DNA of 64,000 bases from Branchipolynoe longqiensis (GCA_030323885.1 CM059191.1:106188844-106252843), one strand, 5' to 3'; positions 9,136 to 20,045 are shown, numbered from the stretch's first letter. Notes: generated by a model from the letters alone, not told the origin. Numbers and translations are program-made.

Positions 9136-10482
9136 ATGCAGCAGGAATATCTCCTACAGGATGCGATTGAGGGATATACCGAGAGACTGGATATTTTCTC
9201 CAAACCGCGTATGGATGCAGGGGTCTTGTACTCGGATTATGTTCAGATTCACCCTACGTCCACCATTTCCAATGAGGGATCGATTCTATTCAAAGTAGAT
9301 GGAACGAATGGTGGATATCTCAATACAAGGAATATACAGATGACGATTTCAATGAAAATCGTTAAATCGGACAACTCCCCAGTGTCGACTACTGATGATG
9401 TCACCCTAACAAATCAGCCGCTGTATAGTGTATTCCGTCAAGTGAATGCCACAATTAATAATTCTTACATCAACTCCGATGTCGGGGGTTTATATGCTCA
9501 AAAGAATTACTATAAATCATTATTTGGAAAAAATAAGGGGTTGAATTCTAGTTATAATAGAATGAAAGGATACTTTCCGGATGAAGAGCATGTTGAATTG
9601 GTGAATATTATTCCCAAAGAATCAGCCCCTTCCTTTAATGCGGGATTGAATGCGCGCCATAAACTCACCAATAAGGGGCAAGTAGCAGAATTTAAAGGTC
9701 CTCTAGGATTAGATTTTATCGATGATTTAGATAAGATTTTAGTAAATGGATGTGAAATTATCTTCGAATTTCAACAGCATAGTGACGCCTTTAGACTTCT
9801 CTCTCCTACAGAAGGTGCAAGTTATAAGCTTCTAATTACTAAGATGTATCTCACTGTAAACTATATTCGCATTAGACCGGAGATATTACTAAGTCATTCA
9901 GAGAAGTTTGCTCAGAATTCTGGGCTTAATGTAGCGCAATTCACTTATCCCCGAACCATGATGAGGCTATTCACAATTCCTGCAGGTGTTAAAACATGGG
10001 AGGCTACAGGTGTTTTAGGTGATAAAATCCCTTATCAACTCGCCTTAACACTTGTGAATGATATAGCATACTCAGGAAGTTACAGTAGAAACCCCTTCAA
10101 TTTAGAACATTGTAAAGTAGAATATATTTCCTTTGAAATAGATGGACGAAGTGTTCCAGATAGACCCTTAACCCCTAATTTTGAAACTGGGGAGGTGATT
10201 GAAACTTTTCACGCAATGGTTAAAGCTCATAGACATCCAGATCTATGTACATTGTCTCCTGATGATTTTCAAAAAGGAAGGACAGTATTCTGTTTCAATG
10301 TGGAGGAATCCACCTACGGAACTGATATGGAGGGAGTATATCCTATTCTGAAGCGCGGATCATCCAGAATATGTCTCTCATTTAAAGAAGCTCTTCCCAA
10401 CTCGATGGTCGTCATCATTTCAGCACAGGTCATTGGAGATTTCACTATTAGCAAATCAAGACTTGTAACAGTAAATCAATGA
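9136..10482 (+). CDS. Polinton major capsid protein
   Basis: 448 residues, a typical length for Polinton double-jelly-roll major capsid proteins. It starts MQQEYLLQDAI with no signal peptide. An early DYVQIHPTSTI strand is followed by a central KGPLGLDFIDDLDKILVNGC stretch just ahead of EIIFEFQQHSDAFRLL, the position where the family switches from the first to the second jelly roll. The C-terminal part has SRICLSFKEALPNSMVVI. The ORF is intact with no internal stop. With the penton-like and ATPase ORFs it forms a preserved morphogenetic set beside broken replication genes. Confidence 0.82.
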   Translation: MQQEYLLQDAIEGYTERLDIFSKPRMDAGVLYSDYVQIHPTSTISNEGSILFKVDGTNGGYLNTRNIQMTISMKIVKSDNSPVSTTDDVTLTNQPLYSVFRQVNATINNSYINSDVGGLYAQKNYYKSLFGKNKGLNSSYNRMKGYFPDEEHVELVNIIPKESAPSFNAGLNARHKLTNKGQVAEFKGPLGLDFIDDLDKILVNGCEIIFEFQQHSDAFRLLSPTEGASYKLLITKMYLTVNYIRIRPEILLSHSEKFAQNSGLNVAQFTYPRTMMRLFTIPAGVKTWEATGVLGDKIPYQLALTLVNDIAYSGSYSRNPFNLEHCKVEYISFEIDGRSVPDRPLTPNFETGEVIETFHAMVKAHRHPDLCTLSPDDFQKGRTVFCFNVEESTYGTDMEGVYPILKRGSSRICLSFKEALPNSMVVIISAQVIGDFTISKSRLVTVNQ

Positions 10483-11266
10483 CAAGGAGAAAGAAGAAGA
10501 GAGAGAAAGGAAAGAAAAGTGAAAGGAGAGAAGCAAGCATACATATAATGTTAGTTTTAGTATGAGTATCCTCAGAAATGTGAATGAATTAGTGAATGTT
10601 TAGAATTAGTACTATTATTATTATTAATATTATTATTATTATGTTGTATATAATGAAATGTCAAGAGCAAAATATTTCTATCAATCGCTATTATCAGTAG
10701 ATATTTGCTAATAGCGAATTTTATATGCGGAGTGAAGTGGAAGTATTATGATGCGATGTATTATGATGTGATGTGATGAGATGTCTTGCGGTGTGATGTA
10801 TCATGATGCGATATGATGAAATGTGAAATTAAAATAATCCATCGTCTAATGTCTGTACTTATTGCTTCTTTCTTTACAGTTCGAATTCAGCTCCTCCTGT
10901 TCATTGTTATGATTCCCTTCGAATAGAGAGTGAGATTCTCGTATTACTTTAGTATTTTCTTTTATATTATTGGTGTATGTCTATATAGATATATATATCT
11001 AAAGATGAATAAATAAATAAATAATTAAATTAAGTTCTATATATATATATCTATATACTTGTTAAATGGAGGTTTTCACTCTCTTCCTTTCTAAATACTA
11101 AACTCCGCATCTCACAACACTCACTCTCCACTCTCTCACTTTCGCATATCCATCACCACATCCGCTTCAATTCAGTTTTCCCAATCCTATATATTAGGAA
11201 GTGAATATTTCAAATATTCTTTATTTATAGTATGTAAATTGAATATAAGTAAATGTCGATATAGAT

Positions 11267-11303
<37 letters not shown>

Positions 11304-11807
11304 AATACTTTTCATTAAACTTATTTCATTAAACTTATTTCATTAAAAAAACAGCCAATCACTTTCGAACATTCTCAACAATGCAAACTCGTTTTACTTT
11401 TCCACGTGCTTCAGTGTGATATACAGGATTATAAGGAGTGATAAGGAATCATGATTCAATCATACACGATTCAATCATATAGGATGTGGAAAAAGGATAG
11501 GATGTGGAAAAAGGATGCGAAAATCTACTAAATAAGAGAAGTATTTCTTTATGGTGTGATAGATTCACAGATGTCGTTATTATCGTGGAATCGTGATGCG
11601 AACGACTGAGGAGGATGGTCAAAGAGTGTGAAAGACTAAATCTTCTATGGGGATTTAAACAAACAAACAAACAAAAATTGTTACACCACACAAAATGAAA
11701 TCTTTTCACAGCTAACATAATTAAAGAGATATGATTTAGTTAAATTTTGATTATTCAGATTTTCTTTGTTTAGTTCGATTTTCTTTGTTTATTAGAAAGA
11801 TGTTGCT
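10483..11807. other. Non-coding AT-rich spacer of the Polinton right arm
   Basis: No credible ORF. Contains (ATT)n at about 10610-10640, GATGTGATG-type short repeats (10745-10825), two TATATA runs (about 10985-11060 and 11255-11305), and a tandem CATTAAACTTATTT (11309-11347). It separates the rightward capsid genes from the 3' end of the leftward glycoprotein gene. Confidence 0.6.
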
Positions 11808-11814
11808 TTATTTA
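11800..11814 (-). terminator. Polyadenylation signals of the glycoprotein gene
   Basis: On the minus strand an AATAAA overlaps the stop codon (TTTATT on the plus strand at 11807-11812), and another AATAAA-like site lies about 20 nt further. This supports the inferred 3' end of the four-exon gene. Confidence 0.5.
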
Positions 11815-14800
11815 ATATTTCTCACCAAGAATGGCTCGATGTTTCTTGATGTTGCTGCATCGTCTCCTGCAGGTGGTGGGATATCTGGAATGATAACAGT
11901 AGTAATAAAGTTGTAAGTGGAGTAAAGGTGAAGGTGAGGGAGAAGGATGTCAAAGGTTATTCAGTCGGTCAGTTCATTTGGTGAAAGTTCTGCTGAAAAC
12001 ACGCATGCATATCTGGAGACCGCAGTAATAGAGCTATAAGTGGAGTAAAGACGATTATGAAGCAGAAGGGAATGTCATGACTGGTCATCTCATTTGCTGA
12101 AACTCCTGCTGAAAAACATGCATGCGTGTCTACAGACCGTAGTAATAGCGCTATAAGTGGAGTAAAGACGATTGTGAAGGAGAAGGGGATGTCAAAGGTT
12201 ACTCAGCAACGGAATGAGTGGTCAACTTATTTGGTGAAACTCCTGCTGAAAAAAAAAAAAAAAAAAAAAAACCTTAAAAAAAACCCACAAAAATAACAAC
12301 AACAAACACACACAAAAAAAACAAACACGCATGCATGTCTACAGAAATTATTGAAAACATAAAGTGATTAGGTTCAATGCTGGGCGGGAGAATCTATCTC
12401 TACATCAAGATTTTGATGGGAAAATAATATAAAATTGAACTTCACATTTAATATAGATCTGAGAAAACTTTCCATTCAGAATAAAAATGAAGAATTAGTT
12501 TTAATATATCTATATATATATATATATATATATATTTCCCACCTGGAGGAATGGGAGAGTGGAACTCTTGTTGGAGTTTTGGAAGATGATGATGATGATG
12601 ATGTTGGAGGGGAGTAGAACATTTGAATGCCTCTAGCCCTTCCTCCAGATTCACTCCTCCCTCCACCCCATCCTCCACTTCCGCTACAATCACCAATCTC
12701 GTGGATTTGAAGCCGTTTGCATCGGGTAGGTGAAAGGAATCCCCCTCCTCCTCCTCCTCCACCATCTCCTCTTCCTCTTCCTCTTCCTCTTCCTTCTCTT
12801 TCTCCTGTAATTCGAAGAGATCCTTGGTGGTGGTGGTGGAGGAGTCAAAGGTGGGGGAATAAGTTGAGGTGGAGTCACCAAACGCCTGCAGTGTCTCCCC
12901 TAGTAAAAATGCTGTGAAAAGAATAATAATAATAATAATAGTAATAATAATAGTAATATTAATAATAATAATAATATTAATAATAGTAATATTAATAATG
13001 ACATTGATATGAAATAAAAGGAAAGATGATGATGAAAATGAATATTCTGATATATATATATATTAATATATATATATTAATACATATATATAACTTATAT
13101 TAAGGTTAAATGTATAACTAAACTCACCAAAAGTGGAGTTTGGCGCTTCATCTACTATCCTCTGTCGACAGCAACTCATGAACATCCGGCAACGGGAGGG
13201 GAGATGCTGACGGAATTGTTTACAGCAACCTCCTAAGGAAGATTTCAAAAAAAATTTAAAGTAGAATTAGCTGCATCAATATTATCATTATCATCAAGCA
13301 TCTTCATCATTCATTATCAATATCTTCATTTTCTATCCGCATCTGTCATACAAATAAAAAGAAACAAGCAAACAATGCATTATTCATTCTCAAGAATTCA
13401 TTTCATATCATTTCATATATCATATCATTTCATATATCATATCAACATCATATCATATCATTTCATATCATTTCATATATCATATCAGCATCATATCATA
13501 GCATAGCATATCATATCATATCATATTATGTTATTTCATTTCATATCACAGCAGTCTACTCACACCACAGCAACACCATAACACCTCTTTTCACATTCAT
13601 CAATTGCGACATTAGCAAAATTATCATCATCATACTTCATTCCAACATATCACAAATTAAATAAACACATAATTATTATTATTCATTCATCAATAGAATC
13701 ATTAGCAAAATTATCATCATCAGCATTCCAGCATATTACAAATTAAATAAACACATCATTTTTAGTCATTGATGCATTCATTCAATCATGCGCAAGAAAA
13801 TATAACATCACAACTCGACTTATCACATCACAGAAAAAGTTACCTGTGTTCTTGTTCTTTGATTGTCGATAGTATCGCACGCATAGGCTGCATGAAAATA
13901 GCAGGAGGGTGCAGACCGCACCCAATGCCGATTTTAGCGCAATATCTCCTGCTATTATATTAGTAATCCTCCTCTCATCACCACTTTCACTTTTACTCCC
14001 TTTCTCTCTCCCCAGAAATAATTTTCTACTCATCTCCTTTAGTCTCATCTTCAAAAGACTTATAATCGAAACTGAAGAAGAAGTAGAAGAAGCGTGGGGA
14101 GAAAGAGAGGGAGTAGAAGTTGGAATAGATGATGCTATTGTAGTTGAAGTTGAGCTAGATGACGCTATTGTTATAGTTGTCAGCGAAGGCGTATTCATAG
14201 TCGAAGCCGTAGTCGTTGAAGCCGTAGTCGTTGAAGCCGTAGTTGTTGAAGCCGTAGTTGTTGAAGCCGTAGTTGTTGAAGCCGTAGTTGTTGAAGCCGT
14301 AGTCGAAGCTGAAGCCGTAGTCGAAGCTGAAGCTGTAGTCGAAGTCGTAGAAGTCTTACTCGAAGTCGTAGTTGATGACATTGATGAAAACGAAGATGAT
14401 GATGATAAAACTGATGATGAAGCTGGGTCGTGGAAGAGATTTTTTTTAGTCTTTATTACGTTTAACGAATGGGAGGGAGAAGACGGAGTGCAGTCGGAGG
14501 CGATGATTAATCCTCCTTTTACTCGTTCGGAAGGGATGGAGCTACAATCAAACGTCGTCAACTGCCTCGCAACGGAAAGAATTTTTAAATTTGGAAATTT
14601 ATGTTGTATTCTAGTGATATTAATTCGAAATAAAAAGGAGTGATCTAAAAATAAATTTTTCAAAGAAAAATCATTTGGAAGATCCCAAAGATCTTCCTCG
14701 CTAAAGCGAGGACAGATTTTAGTTGTTTTTGAAACAAAGGTGCAATGTCGAAGCGCATTGCATAGATCGAATTCCACCACCAACACCATTCCCATCACCA

Positions 14801-14903
14801 TCAGACACCACCACCTCATTCTAACACCTCCACCACTTCCACCACCCGAAACATTTCCATCAACGCAAACCATGACTGAGAAGAAAAAGTGAAAAACGTT
14901 CAT
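11808..14903 (-). CDS. Four-exon mucin-like type I membrane glycoprotein with LRR-like head
   Basis: Exons on the minus strand: 14903-13844, 13232-13128, 12911-12543 and 11884-11808. All three introns are phase 1, begin GT (gtaact, gtgagt, gtggga) and end in pyrimidine-rich AG acceptors, and the frame stays open to a TAA at 11808-11810. The total is 537 codons including stop from the ATG at 14903. The ATG at 14819 gives a cleaner signal peptide (MRWWCLMVMGMVLVV). Order: signal peptide, a small Cys-containing LRR-like module (HKFPNLKIL, then FDCSSIPS), a Ser/Thr mucin stalk built from TTTAS repeats, a membrane segment (ALGAVCTLLLFSCSLCV), then a Cys-rich juxtamembrane tail (GGCCKQF, FMSCC), an acidic/polyglutamate region and a short end. 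It is convergent with the capsid genes. Its function is unknown; a host-derived or virus-surface glycoprotein are both possible. Confidence 0.72.
11900..12250. repeat. Tandem repeat of about 120 bp in intron 3 of the glycoprotein gene
   Basis: Three imperfect copies recognisable by AGTAATA (11901, 12024, 12141), TAAGTGGAGTAAAG and CTGCTGAAAA blocks. Spacing is 123 and 117 bp. A poly-A and CAAA-rich stretch follows (12245-12325), then a partial fourth start. Confidence 0.75.
13233..13843. other. Intron 1 of the glycoprotein gene, simple-sequence rich
   Basis: AT-rich, with CATATCATTT/CATATCAT repeats at about 13395-13545 and two copies of a segment around CATTAGCAAAATTATCATCATC (about 13605 and 13695). 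No coding sequence seen. The branch and acceptor side on the minus strand is TTTTTTTTGAAATCTTCCTTAG at its end. Confidence 0.6.
14200..14350. repeat. 15-bp coding minisatellite in the mucin stalk
   Basis: GCCGTAGTYGTTGAA units repeated about eight times, then variants. Read on the minus strand they encode TTTAS/TTASAS repeats, an O-glycosylation-prone stalk. Copy number is likely polymorphic. Confidence 0.8.
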
Positions 14904-15535
14904 TCACTCATTTTTCATTCATTCATTCACTCATTTCTCATTCATTCACACATTTCTCATTCATTCACTCATTTTTCACTCATTTCTCATTCATTCACTC
15001 ATTTCTCATTCATTCATTCACTCATTTTTTCATTCATTCACTCATTTTTCATTTTTCATTCATTCCTTCCATTCATTTGTCATTCTTTCCATTCATTTGT
15101 CATTCTTTCCATTCATTTATTCATTCATTCAAGTATGATTTACATAATTGAAACATATTTCTATAGCATAATATTCATTTGATAAACTCTCTTTCATTCA
15201 TTCATTCTTTCATTCATTCATTCTTTCATTCATTCATTCTTTCATTCATTCATTCTTTCATTCATTCATTCTTTCATTCTTTCATTCATTCTTTCATTCA
15301 TTCTTTCATTCATTCATTCATATATACATTCTTATATAGTCTCATTCATATACATTTACTCACTTACAAAAACATAATCAATTTGATAAAACTCACCTTC
15401 ATTCATTCATTCATTCATTCATTCATTCATTAATTTTACATACATACATATACTCATTCAGTACATACATACATACATACACAACCTCATTCGTTCATAT
15501 ATGTATTTACTTACATAGAAAATGAGTCTTCCTCC
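14890..15535. repeat. (CATT)n microsatellite block
   Basis: Long interrupted CATT/CATTC/CTCATT arrays at about 14903-15130, 15188-15330 and 15400-15432, then ACAT runs to about 15485. It separates the glycoprotein gene from the second YR element and may lie close to the Polinton end. The open frames through it are repeat artefacts. Confidence 0.85.
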
Positions 15536-15887
15536 TTCCTTTTAATTGATCAAATTGGTCGTAATGCTCGCATTGCGTTTGATTCGTGGCGGGGAAGGAG
15601 GACCCCCCCCCCCCTCTCTCCTTCATCTCTCCCCTCCCTCGACCGTTGGACCAATTACATAACCCCCCCCCCCTTTTCTCGGCCCTTATAACCGGCCGCC
15701 CTAGCTGCTCCTAGCCACTCGCCTTTCATCACCCTCCAGGCCCGGACCCTATTTTCTATTTGGCACCCTTCACACACGGGCCTTCACGCTGCCCCTCACG
15801 CGACACACCTCACGCGCCTCACACGACGCCGCCCGCCTCACGCCACTTCGCCCACCGGGCCCACAATCACCCGCACACTCAGTCGTC

Positions 15888-17182
15888 ATGCCAGCCGGCG
15901 CACGCCCCCGGGGCCGCCCCCCGGGCCGCCGCGGATCGCGCCGAGGCCGGAGCGCCTCGGCCGCCTCACAGGATGCCGCCTCCGCGACCTCCGCCGCCCC
16001 CAGCCTCCAGTCGGAGGCCACCTCATGGGCGAGCGCCGTGGATGCTCGGATGGACGCCCAGGCCGCTGCAATGCAGTGCCAGGCCGGTGCCATCGACCAC
16101 CTCACGGCCCTGGTCGAGTCCTTCACCCTCGTTCCACCTCGGGCCTCGGCATGTCTGGAGCCGGCCGCCCTGCCTCCGCCTCGGGCCCCGGCCGCCCCCT
16201 CCATAGCCGAACGCTTAGCAGAGATGCTGCAGGAGCTTGCCGCCGGGACTGGAGGGGGTGCCGCCCCCACCACGCACCCTCGCCTCCTCCCCGCCTCTCC
16301 GACGCCTACGCCCGCCTCCACGACTCCCGCCAGCGACGTCCACGCGACCTACCAGCCTTACCTACGGCGCGGCCGCTACGCCACGCAGCAGGCCGCCTCC
16401 GCCGCGCCCCAGTTCGCCTCCATTCCCCCGCCTCCGGACCGCTCCCCTGCCTCCGCGGCTGACGCAGTCAGGGAGATCCTGGAATCCGCCGAGGCGCAAG
16501 GAAGCGGGCGCCGTAAAGGTATTCCCCCAGGCTACCTTTTCCCCCATGATCTCATTGAGAGGGGACCCGAGGGGAAGGCTGTAAAGCGAGGTGAGGCGAC
16601 CATGGAGGAATATAACCTCGCCCTCCGCATGCTTGAGACCCACCCCTCCTTCCCCACCGACGGCCTCCCCGGACTACTACACCACAATATGACCGTCCTC
16701 CGAGACGCCGTCACACATCCCTGGCCTACCGTCCGGCGATACTCGGAGACCATATTTGCATGGATTGCCGATTGCCGGAGGGCTGGCGCGACCCTGTCGC
16801 GATCAACACTGTGCGCATGGACGTAATCACCACCCCCGCGACTGCCTCCGGGGGCGGCGCCAGGGCTCTCCCTCCCCCGCCCGTGCCCGCCCCACCCCCC
16901 ATCCCCACACACTCCCGCCCCACCAGCGCCGACCCACGCACACCCTACACCCGAGAGGCCTACGGGATACCCTACCCCGCGTGGAACAGAGATCCCGCCT
17001 CATGCGACCTCGCCCCCCCCCGGTGAGGCCCACGGTGACCAGGGCGCGAGGAAGAGGCACGCATGCGCATACTGTGCGAACGTGCGCCGCATCCTCACGG
17101 TCCACAGCGAGGCGGTCTGTTATACGAAGTGCACCCGGGACCGCGCCTCAGCCGCCCCCGCGATCACCGCGCCGGATTTTTA
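15888..17182 (+). pseudogene. Gag-like ORF of second Ngaro-like element, frameshifted
   Basis: The frame from ATG 15888 runs to 16826 (312 codons). It is Ala/Pro-rich at first, then has a globular-looking part (GYLFPHDLIERGP, LHHNMTVLRDAV, IFAWIADC). Coding-like sequence appears to move to another frame around 16760-17026 (YTREAYGIPYPAWNRD) and back after a run of about nine C residues near 17012-17021. It then ends with a CAYC...H...C...C cysteine/histidine cluster (17066-17130) and a stop at about 17182. That cluster may be a zinc-knuckle-like nucleic-acid-binding motif. At least two frameshifts make it non-functional as read. Confidence 0.6.
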
Positions 17183-17760
17183 GCCCGGCGGCGGCGACGC
17201 GGCCCCACCCCCGCAACACACCCCACACACGCCGCACACACCCCCCCCCCCGCACGCACCCCCGATAACACACACCGCCCTGCTCTGAGAAACGGCCACC
17301 CAACACCCGACACCGCCACCGCCCTCAGATCTCAAGCTGACACCGACCGCCCGCCAACACCCGATACCACCCCCCGCTATGCCCTCGCCAACCGCCACCC
17401 TGCCGGCCGCCACCACCACGCCCTCACATCTCATACCGCAAACACCGCCCCCGCCAACCGTCTTCCCTCTCATCTCCCCGCTCCCGCCAGCCGCCGCCAC
17501 CCTCACCCCCGCGCCCACCCCCGCACCCCGCACCCGCACCCGCACCCGCACCAGCCGCGTCAACCTCCCCCCTCCCCCCGGCCCAGGCGACACTGCAAAG
17601 ATAGACCGCCTTCCCGGCTTCCGCCCCCCCCGCCCCCACCCGCCCCCCGCCCCCCCCCCCCCCCCCCCCCCCCCCCTCCCCCCACGCCTTCGCCCGCCCC
17701 CTCTCCGACCCCGCCCGCACCTCCTCCCCCCACCCCCCCTCCCCTCTCCCTCGCCGCCCC
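17183..17760. other. C-rich low-complexity stretch replacing the RT region
   Basis: CACC/CCCGC-rich sequence with a homopolymer-like C run at about 17650-17680 and no RT motif in any frame. The long open frames here come from composition alone. Confidence 0.65.
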
Positions 17761-17761
17761 T

Positions 17762-18077
17762 TCCTGCGGACGTCGCGGGGGCCAACGTGGTCATTAACAC
17801 AGACAACATGGCCTCCGCGGCCTCCCTCGAGTCTGGACGGGCCCGCGACCTTACCCTCGGGACGTGCGCCCGGGAACTCTGGCTAATGGCGGCCGAGGCC
17901 TGCTTTGAACTAACCATCCTCCACAAGCCCGGCGTCGACCTCGTCCTGGCCGACGCCCTCAGCCGCGCCCATCTCCCTGGTCGGTGGGCGGGCGTTGCCC
18001 GAGACGAGGTCGCCCGCCTCGGGCTTGAACGCGCCGATGCCGACCATGATGACTTCCCCTACAACCCTACCCTCTAA
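17762..18077 (+). CDS. RNase H C-terminal part of second Ngaro-like element
   Basis: In the frame ending at 18075-18077: ADVAGANVVINTDNM, LESGRARDLTLGTCARELW and ADALSRAHLPG, closely matching residues encoded at about 450-640 in the first element. The upstream first acidic motif (ECDSC) is missing because the preceding stretch is C-rich filler, so this is a fragment. The following YR lead-in (ATEVAAV about 18090-18110) parallels the first element before the gap. Confidence 0.75.
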
Positions 18078-18143
18078 TGCAGGGTAACTCCGCCACTGAG
18101 GTCGCTGCCGTGGACGCCTTCGCATCGCCGCCCTCGCCCCCTC

Positions 18144-18643
18144 NNNNNNNNNNNNNNNNNNNNNNNNNNNNNNNNNNNNNNNNNNNNNNNNNNNNNNNNN
18201 NNNNNNNNNNNNNNNNNNNNNNNNNNNNNNNNNNNNNNNNNNNNNNNNNNNNNNNNNNNNNNNNNNNNNNNNNNNNNNNNNNNNNNNNNNNNNNNNNNNN
18301 NNNNNNNNNNNNNNNNNNNNNNNNNNNNNNNNNNNNNNNNNNNNNNNNNNNNNNNNNNNNNNNNNNNNNNNNNNNNNNNNNNNNNNNNNNNNNNNNNNNN
18401 NNNNNNNNNNNNNNNNNNNNNNNNNNNNNNNNNNNNNNNNNNNNNNNNNNNNNNNNNNNNNNNNNNNNNNNNNNNNNNNNNNNNNNNNNNNNNNNNNNNN
18501 NNNNNNNNNNNNNNNNNNNNNNNNNNNNNNNNNNNNNNNNNNNNNNNNNNNNNNNNNNNNNNNNNNNNNNNNNNNNNNNNNNNNNNNNNNNNNNNNNNNN
18601 NNNNNNNNNNNNNNNNNNNNNNNNNNNNNNNNNNNNNNNNNNN
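18144..18643. other. Assembly gap of exactly 500 N
   Basis: A round-number N run, typical of a scaffold gap of unknown size. The sequence resumes at the position equivalent to the left edge of the second copy of the 9.7-kb unit (33878). Confidence 0.99.
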
Positions 18644-19665
18644 TTTCTTTTTTGCTGTCCTTACTGCTTTCAGGGAGTTGTTTCTGGCAGTATTATAGGC
18701 CCTTTTATCCTCTGGGTCTTTAGTACATTTCACTTTGTCACCTAGCTTTCGTTTTGTTGCAATATGTGTTAACAGTTCCCTGTCTACCCCCGGGTCTTGG
18801 TTTCTCTGTATTTTTAGTTTCTTTATGGGACACATCTCATCTAATGATTGTTTTATTTCTGTGACAATGTTATTCCAGTAGATATCAGTGTCATCTCTGT
18901 TTGTTGTGAGGTTGTCTATATTTTCATATAGGTGTTTTTTTAGTGTTTCATTTGAGTAGTTTTTTAGGGATCTGCCCATCTTAATATATTAGCTCATGGT
19001 CACTTATACCCCAGCTTCTGGTGCCCCATTTTGTGGCATGGTTTGAGTTGGTTAGTATTAGGTCAATTGTTGAGCTATTGTTTCCTAATCTTGTGCTGTC
19101 TGTAATAAGTTGCAGTAGCCCTAGGATTTTGATAGCAGTTTGTAGCATTAGTTTATTTTTCTCATTGCTACTGTAGTTTATGTTGAAGTCCCCTAGCACA
19201 AAGATTTCTGCATTTGTTAGTTTTCTCACTGTATTTATGCTTTTGTCTAGAGTTTCAAGGAATGTTTCAATATCCCCGGACGGTGGTCTGTAGAAGCTTG
19301 CTATGGCTATGTTAGCCTGTTTCTCGTTTTTTATTAGGCACCATAGTAGCTCCAGGTGTTCATTTGAGTTGTTTGCTATTTTTAGGACCTCAGTGTCTAG
19401 ATTTTTTTATGTTTTGCAGTAGATTGCAACACCTCCACCTTTTTTTGTTTGGTTTGCTATGTTAATTTGCTGTCTGTCTTTACGTACAAGCCTATATCCT
19501 TCTATGTTGAGGCTGTTGTCTTGATGTCTGTCAGTGAACCATGTTTCTGATAGTGTTAAAACATCAAGATTTTCATTTTTTAGGTGCATTTTTATTGTGT
19601 CTATTTTATTGGATGCACTCTGGCAGTTTAGGTGCGCAAAGTGCGTGCCCCTTCCCAGCTTGCAT
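18644..19665 (-). pseudogene. LINE endonuclease (APE type) and linker, copy 1
   Basis: Minus-strand fragment of a non-LTR retrotransposon ORF2. The N-terminus reads HLNCQSASNK (about 19640). It has LTLSETWF (about 19560), SFYRPPSG, FVLGDFNINY (about 19200) and SDHELIY (about 18985), the APE endonuclease motifs that nick target DNA. It is broken by stops or frameshifts (near 19410 and 18980). Downstream linker sequence (MGRSLKNYSNETL) follows and it is cut at the gap before any RT motif. Confidence 0.8.
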
Positions 19666-20045
19666 TCAATTTCTTCTACCGTCTTCGTTTACCTTTAGGT
19701 TTGGCGTTTGTTAGATTTCGCGAGTTTTTAACTTTGTTTAGATTGTTTTATGGGCGTATGGGCTGGTGCATACAGTACATATGCCCTGGTTTGTTATATA
19801 GTTTCATACATTACCGTAGACTGCACCTGTGCGAGTGGAGGGGAGGTACATGCCCTGGAATGGGTGTCTGTTATACACAGTATTTCTAGTGCTTAAATTT
19901 TGGTTAGTGGTTCTTCTATATTTATTGGTGCTTATTTTTATATTCATTCTGGTGTTTATTTTTTGGGTTTATTTTTCTGCTTATTTTATCTATTTATTTG
20001 GCTGTTTATTTATTTGTCGGTGTTTGTTAGGCTTTCCTTGACTTT

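Larger units (their letters stand above)
2571..15540. mobile_element. Maverick/Polinton (endogenous virus-like element), left part interrupted
   Basis: AT-rich block carrying the Polinton hallmark set: protein-primed family B DNA polymerase, A32/FtsK-type packaging ATPase, retroviral-type integrase, penton-like minor capsid and double-jelly-roll-like major capsid ORFs. Adjacent ORFs overlap by 4 to 32 nt, as in compact viral genomes. No Ulp1/adenain-type protease was found; it may lie left of the Ngaro insertion or be lost. Terminal inverted repeats cannot be defined: the left end is outside the window, and the right end is set only by the start of the second YR element at 15557 after a CATT microsatellite. 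The right boundary is therefore approximate. Confidence 0.8.
15557..18143 (+). mobile_element. Second Ngaro-like YR retrotransposon, degenerate, cut by assembly gap
   Basis: The left end GGTCGTAATGCTCGCATTGCG matches the A2 start of the first element and has a TATA-like CTTATAA. It is followed by a gag-like region, a very C-rich stretch where RT should be, an RNase H related to that at 3-749, and the first codons of a YR before the N run. RT is not visible, so the copy is internally deleted or replaced by low-complexity sequence. Confidence 0.8.

Noticed and set aside
11449..11718. 89-codon minus ORF upstream of the capsid spacer
   Set aside because: Ser/His-rich frame in AT-rich repeats with no domain and no splice or signal context.
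15179..15433. Ser/Phe/His/Ile repeat ORF
   Set aside because: Direct translation of the CATT microsatellite.
14889..15540. Polinton terminal inverted repeat
   Set aside because: Only CATT repeats seen; without the left terminus in the window no inverted match can be shown.
17180..17926. Long plus and minus frames through the C-rich filler
   Set aside because: Pro/Arg/His or Gly/Arg composition from simple sequence; only the last part, with RNase H motifs, is real.
18074..18979. 301-codon minus frame running through the N gap
   Set aside because: It joins LINE linker sequence to antisense Ngaro sequence through 500 unknown bases; the continuity is meaningless.
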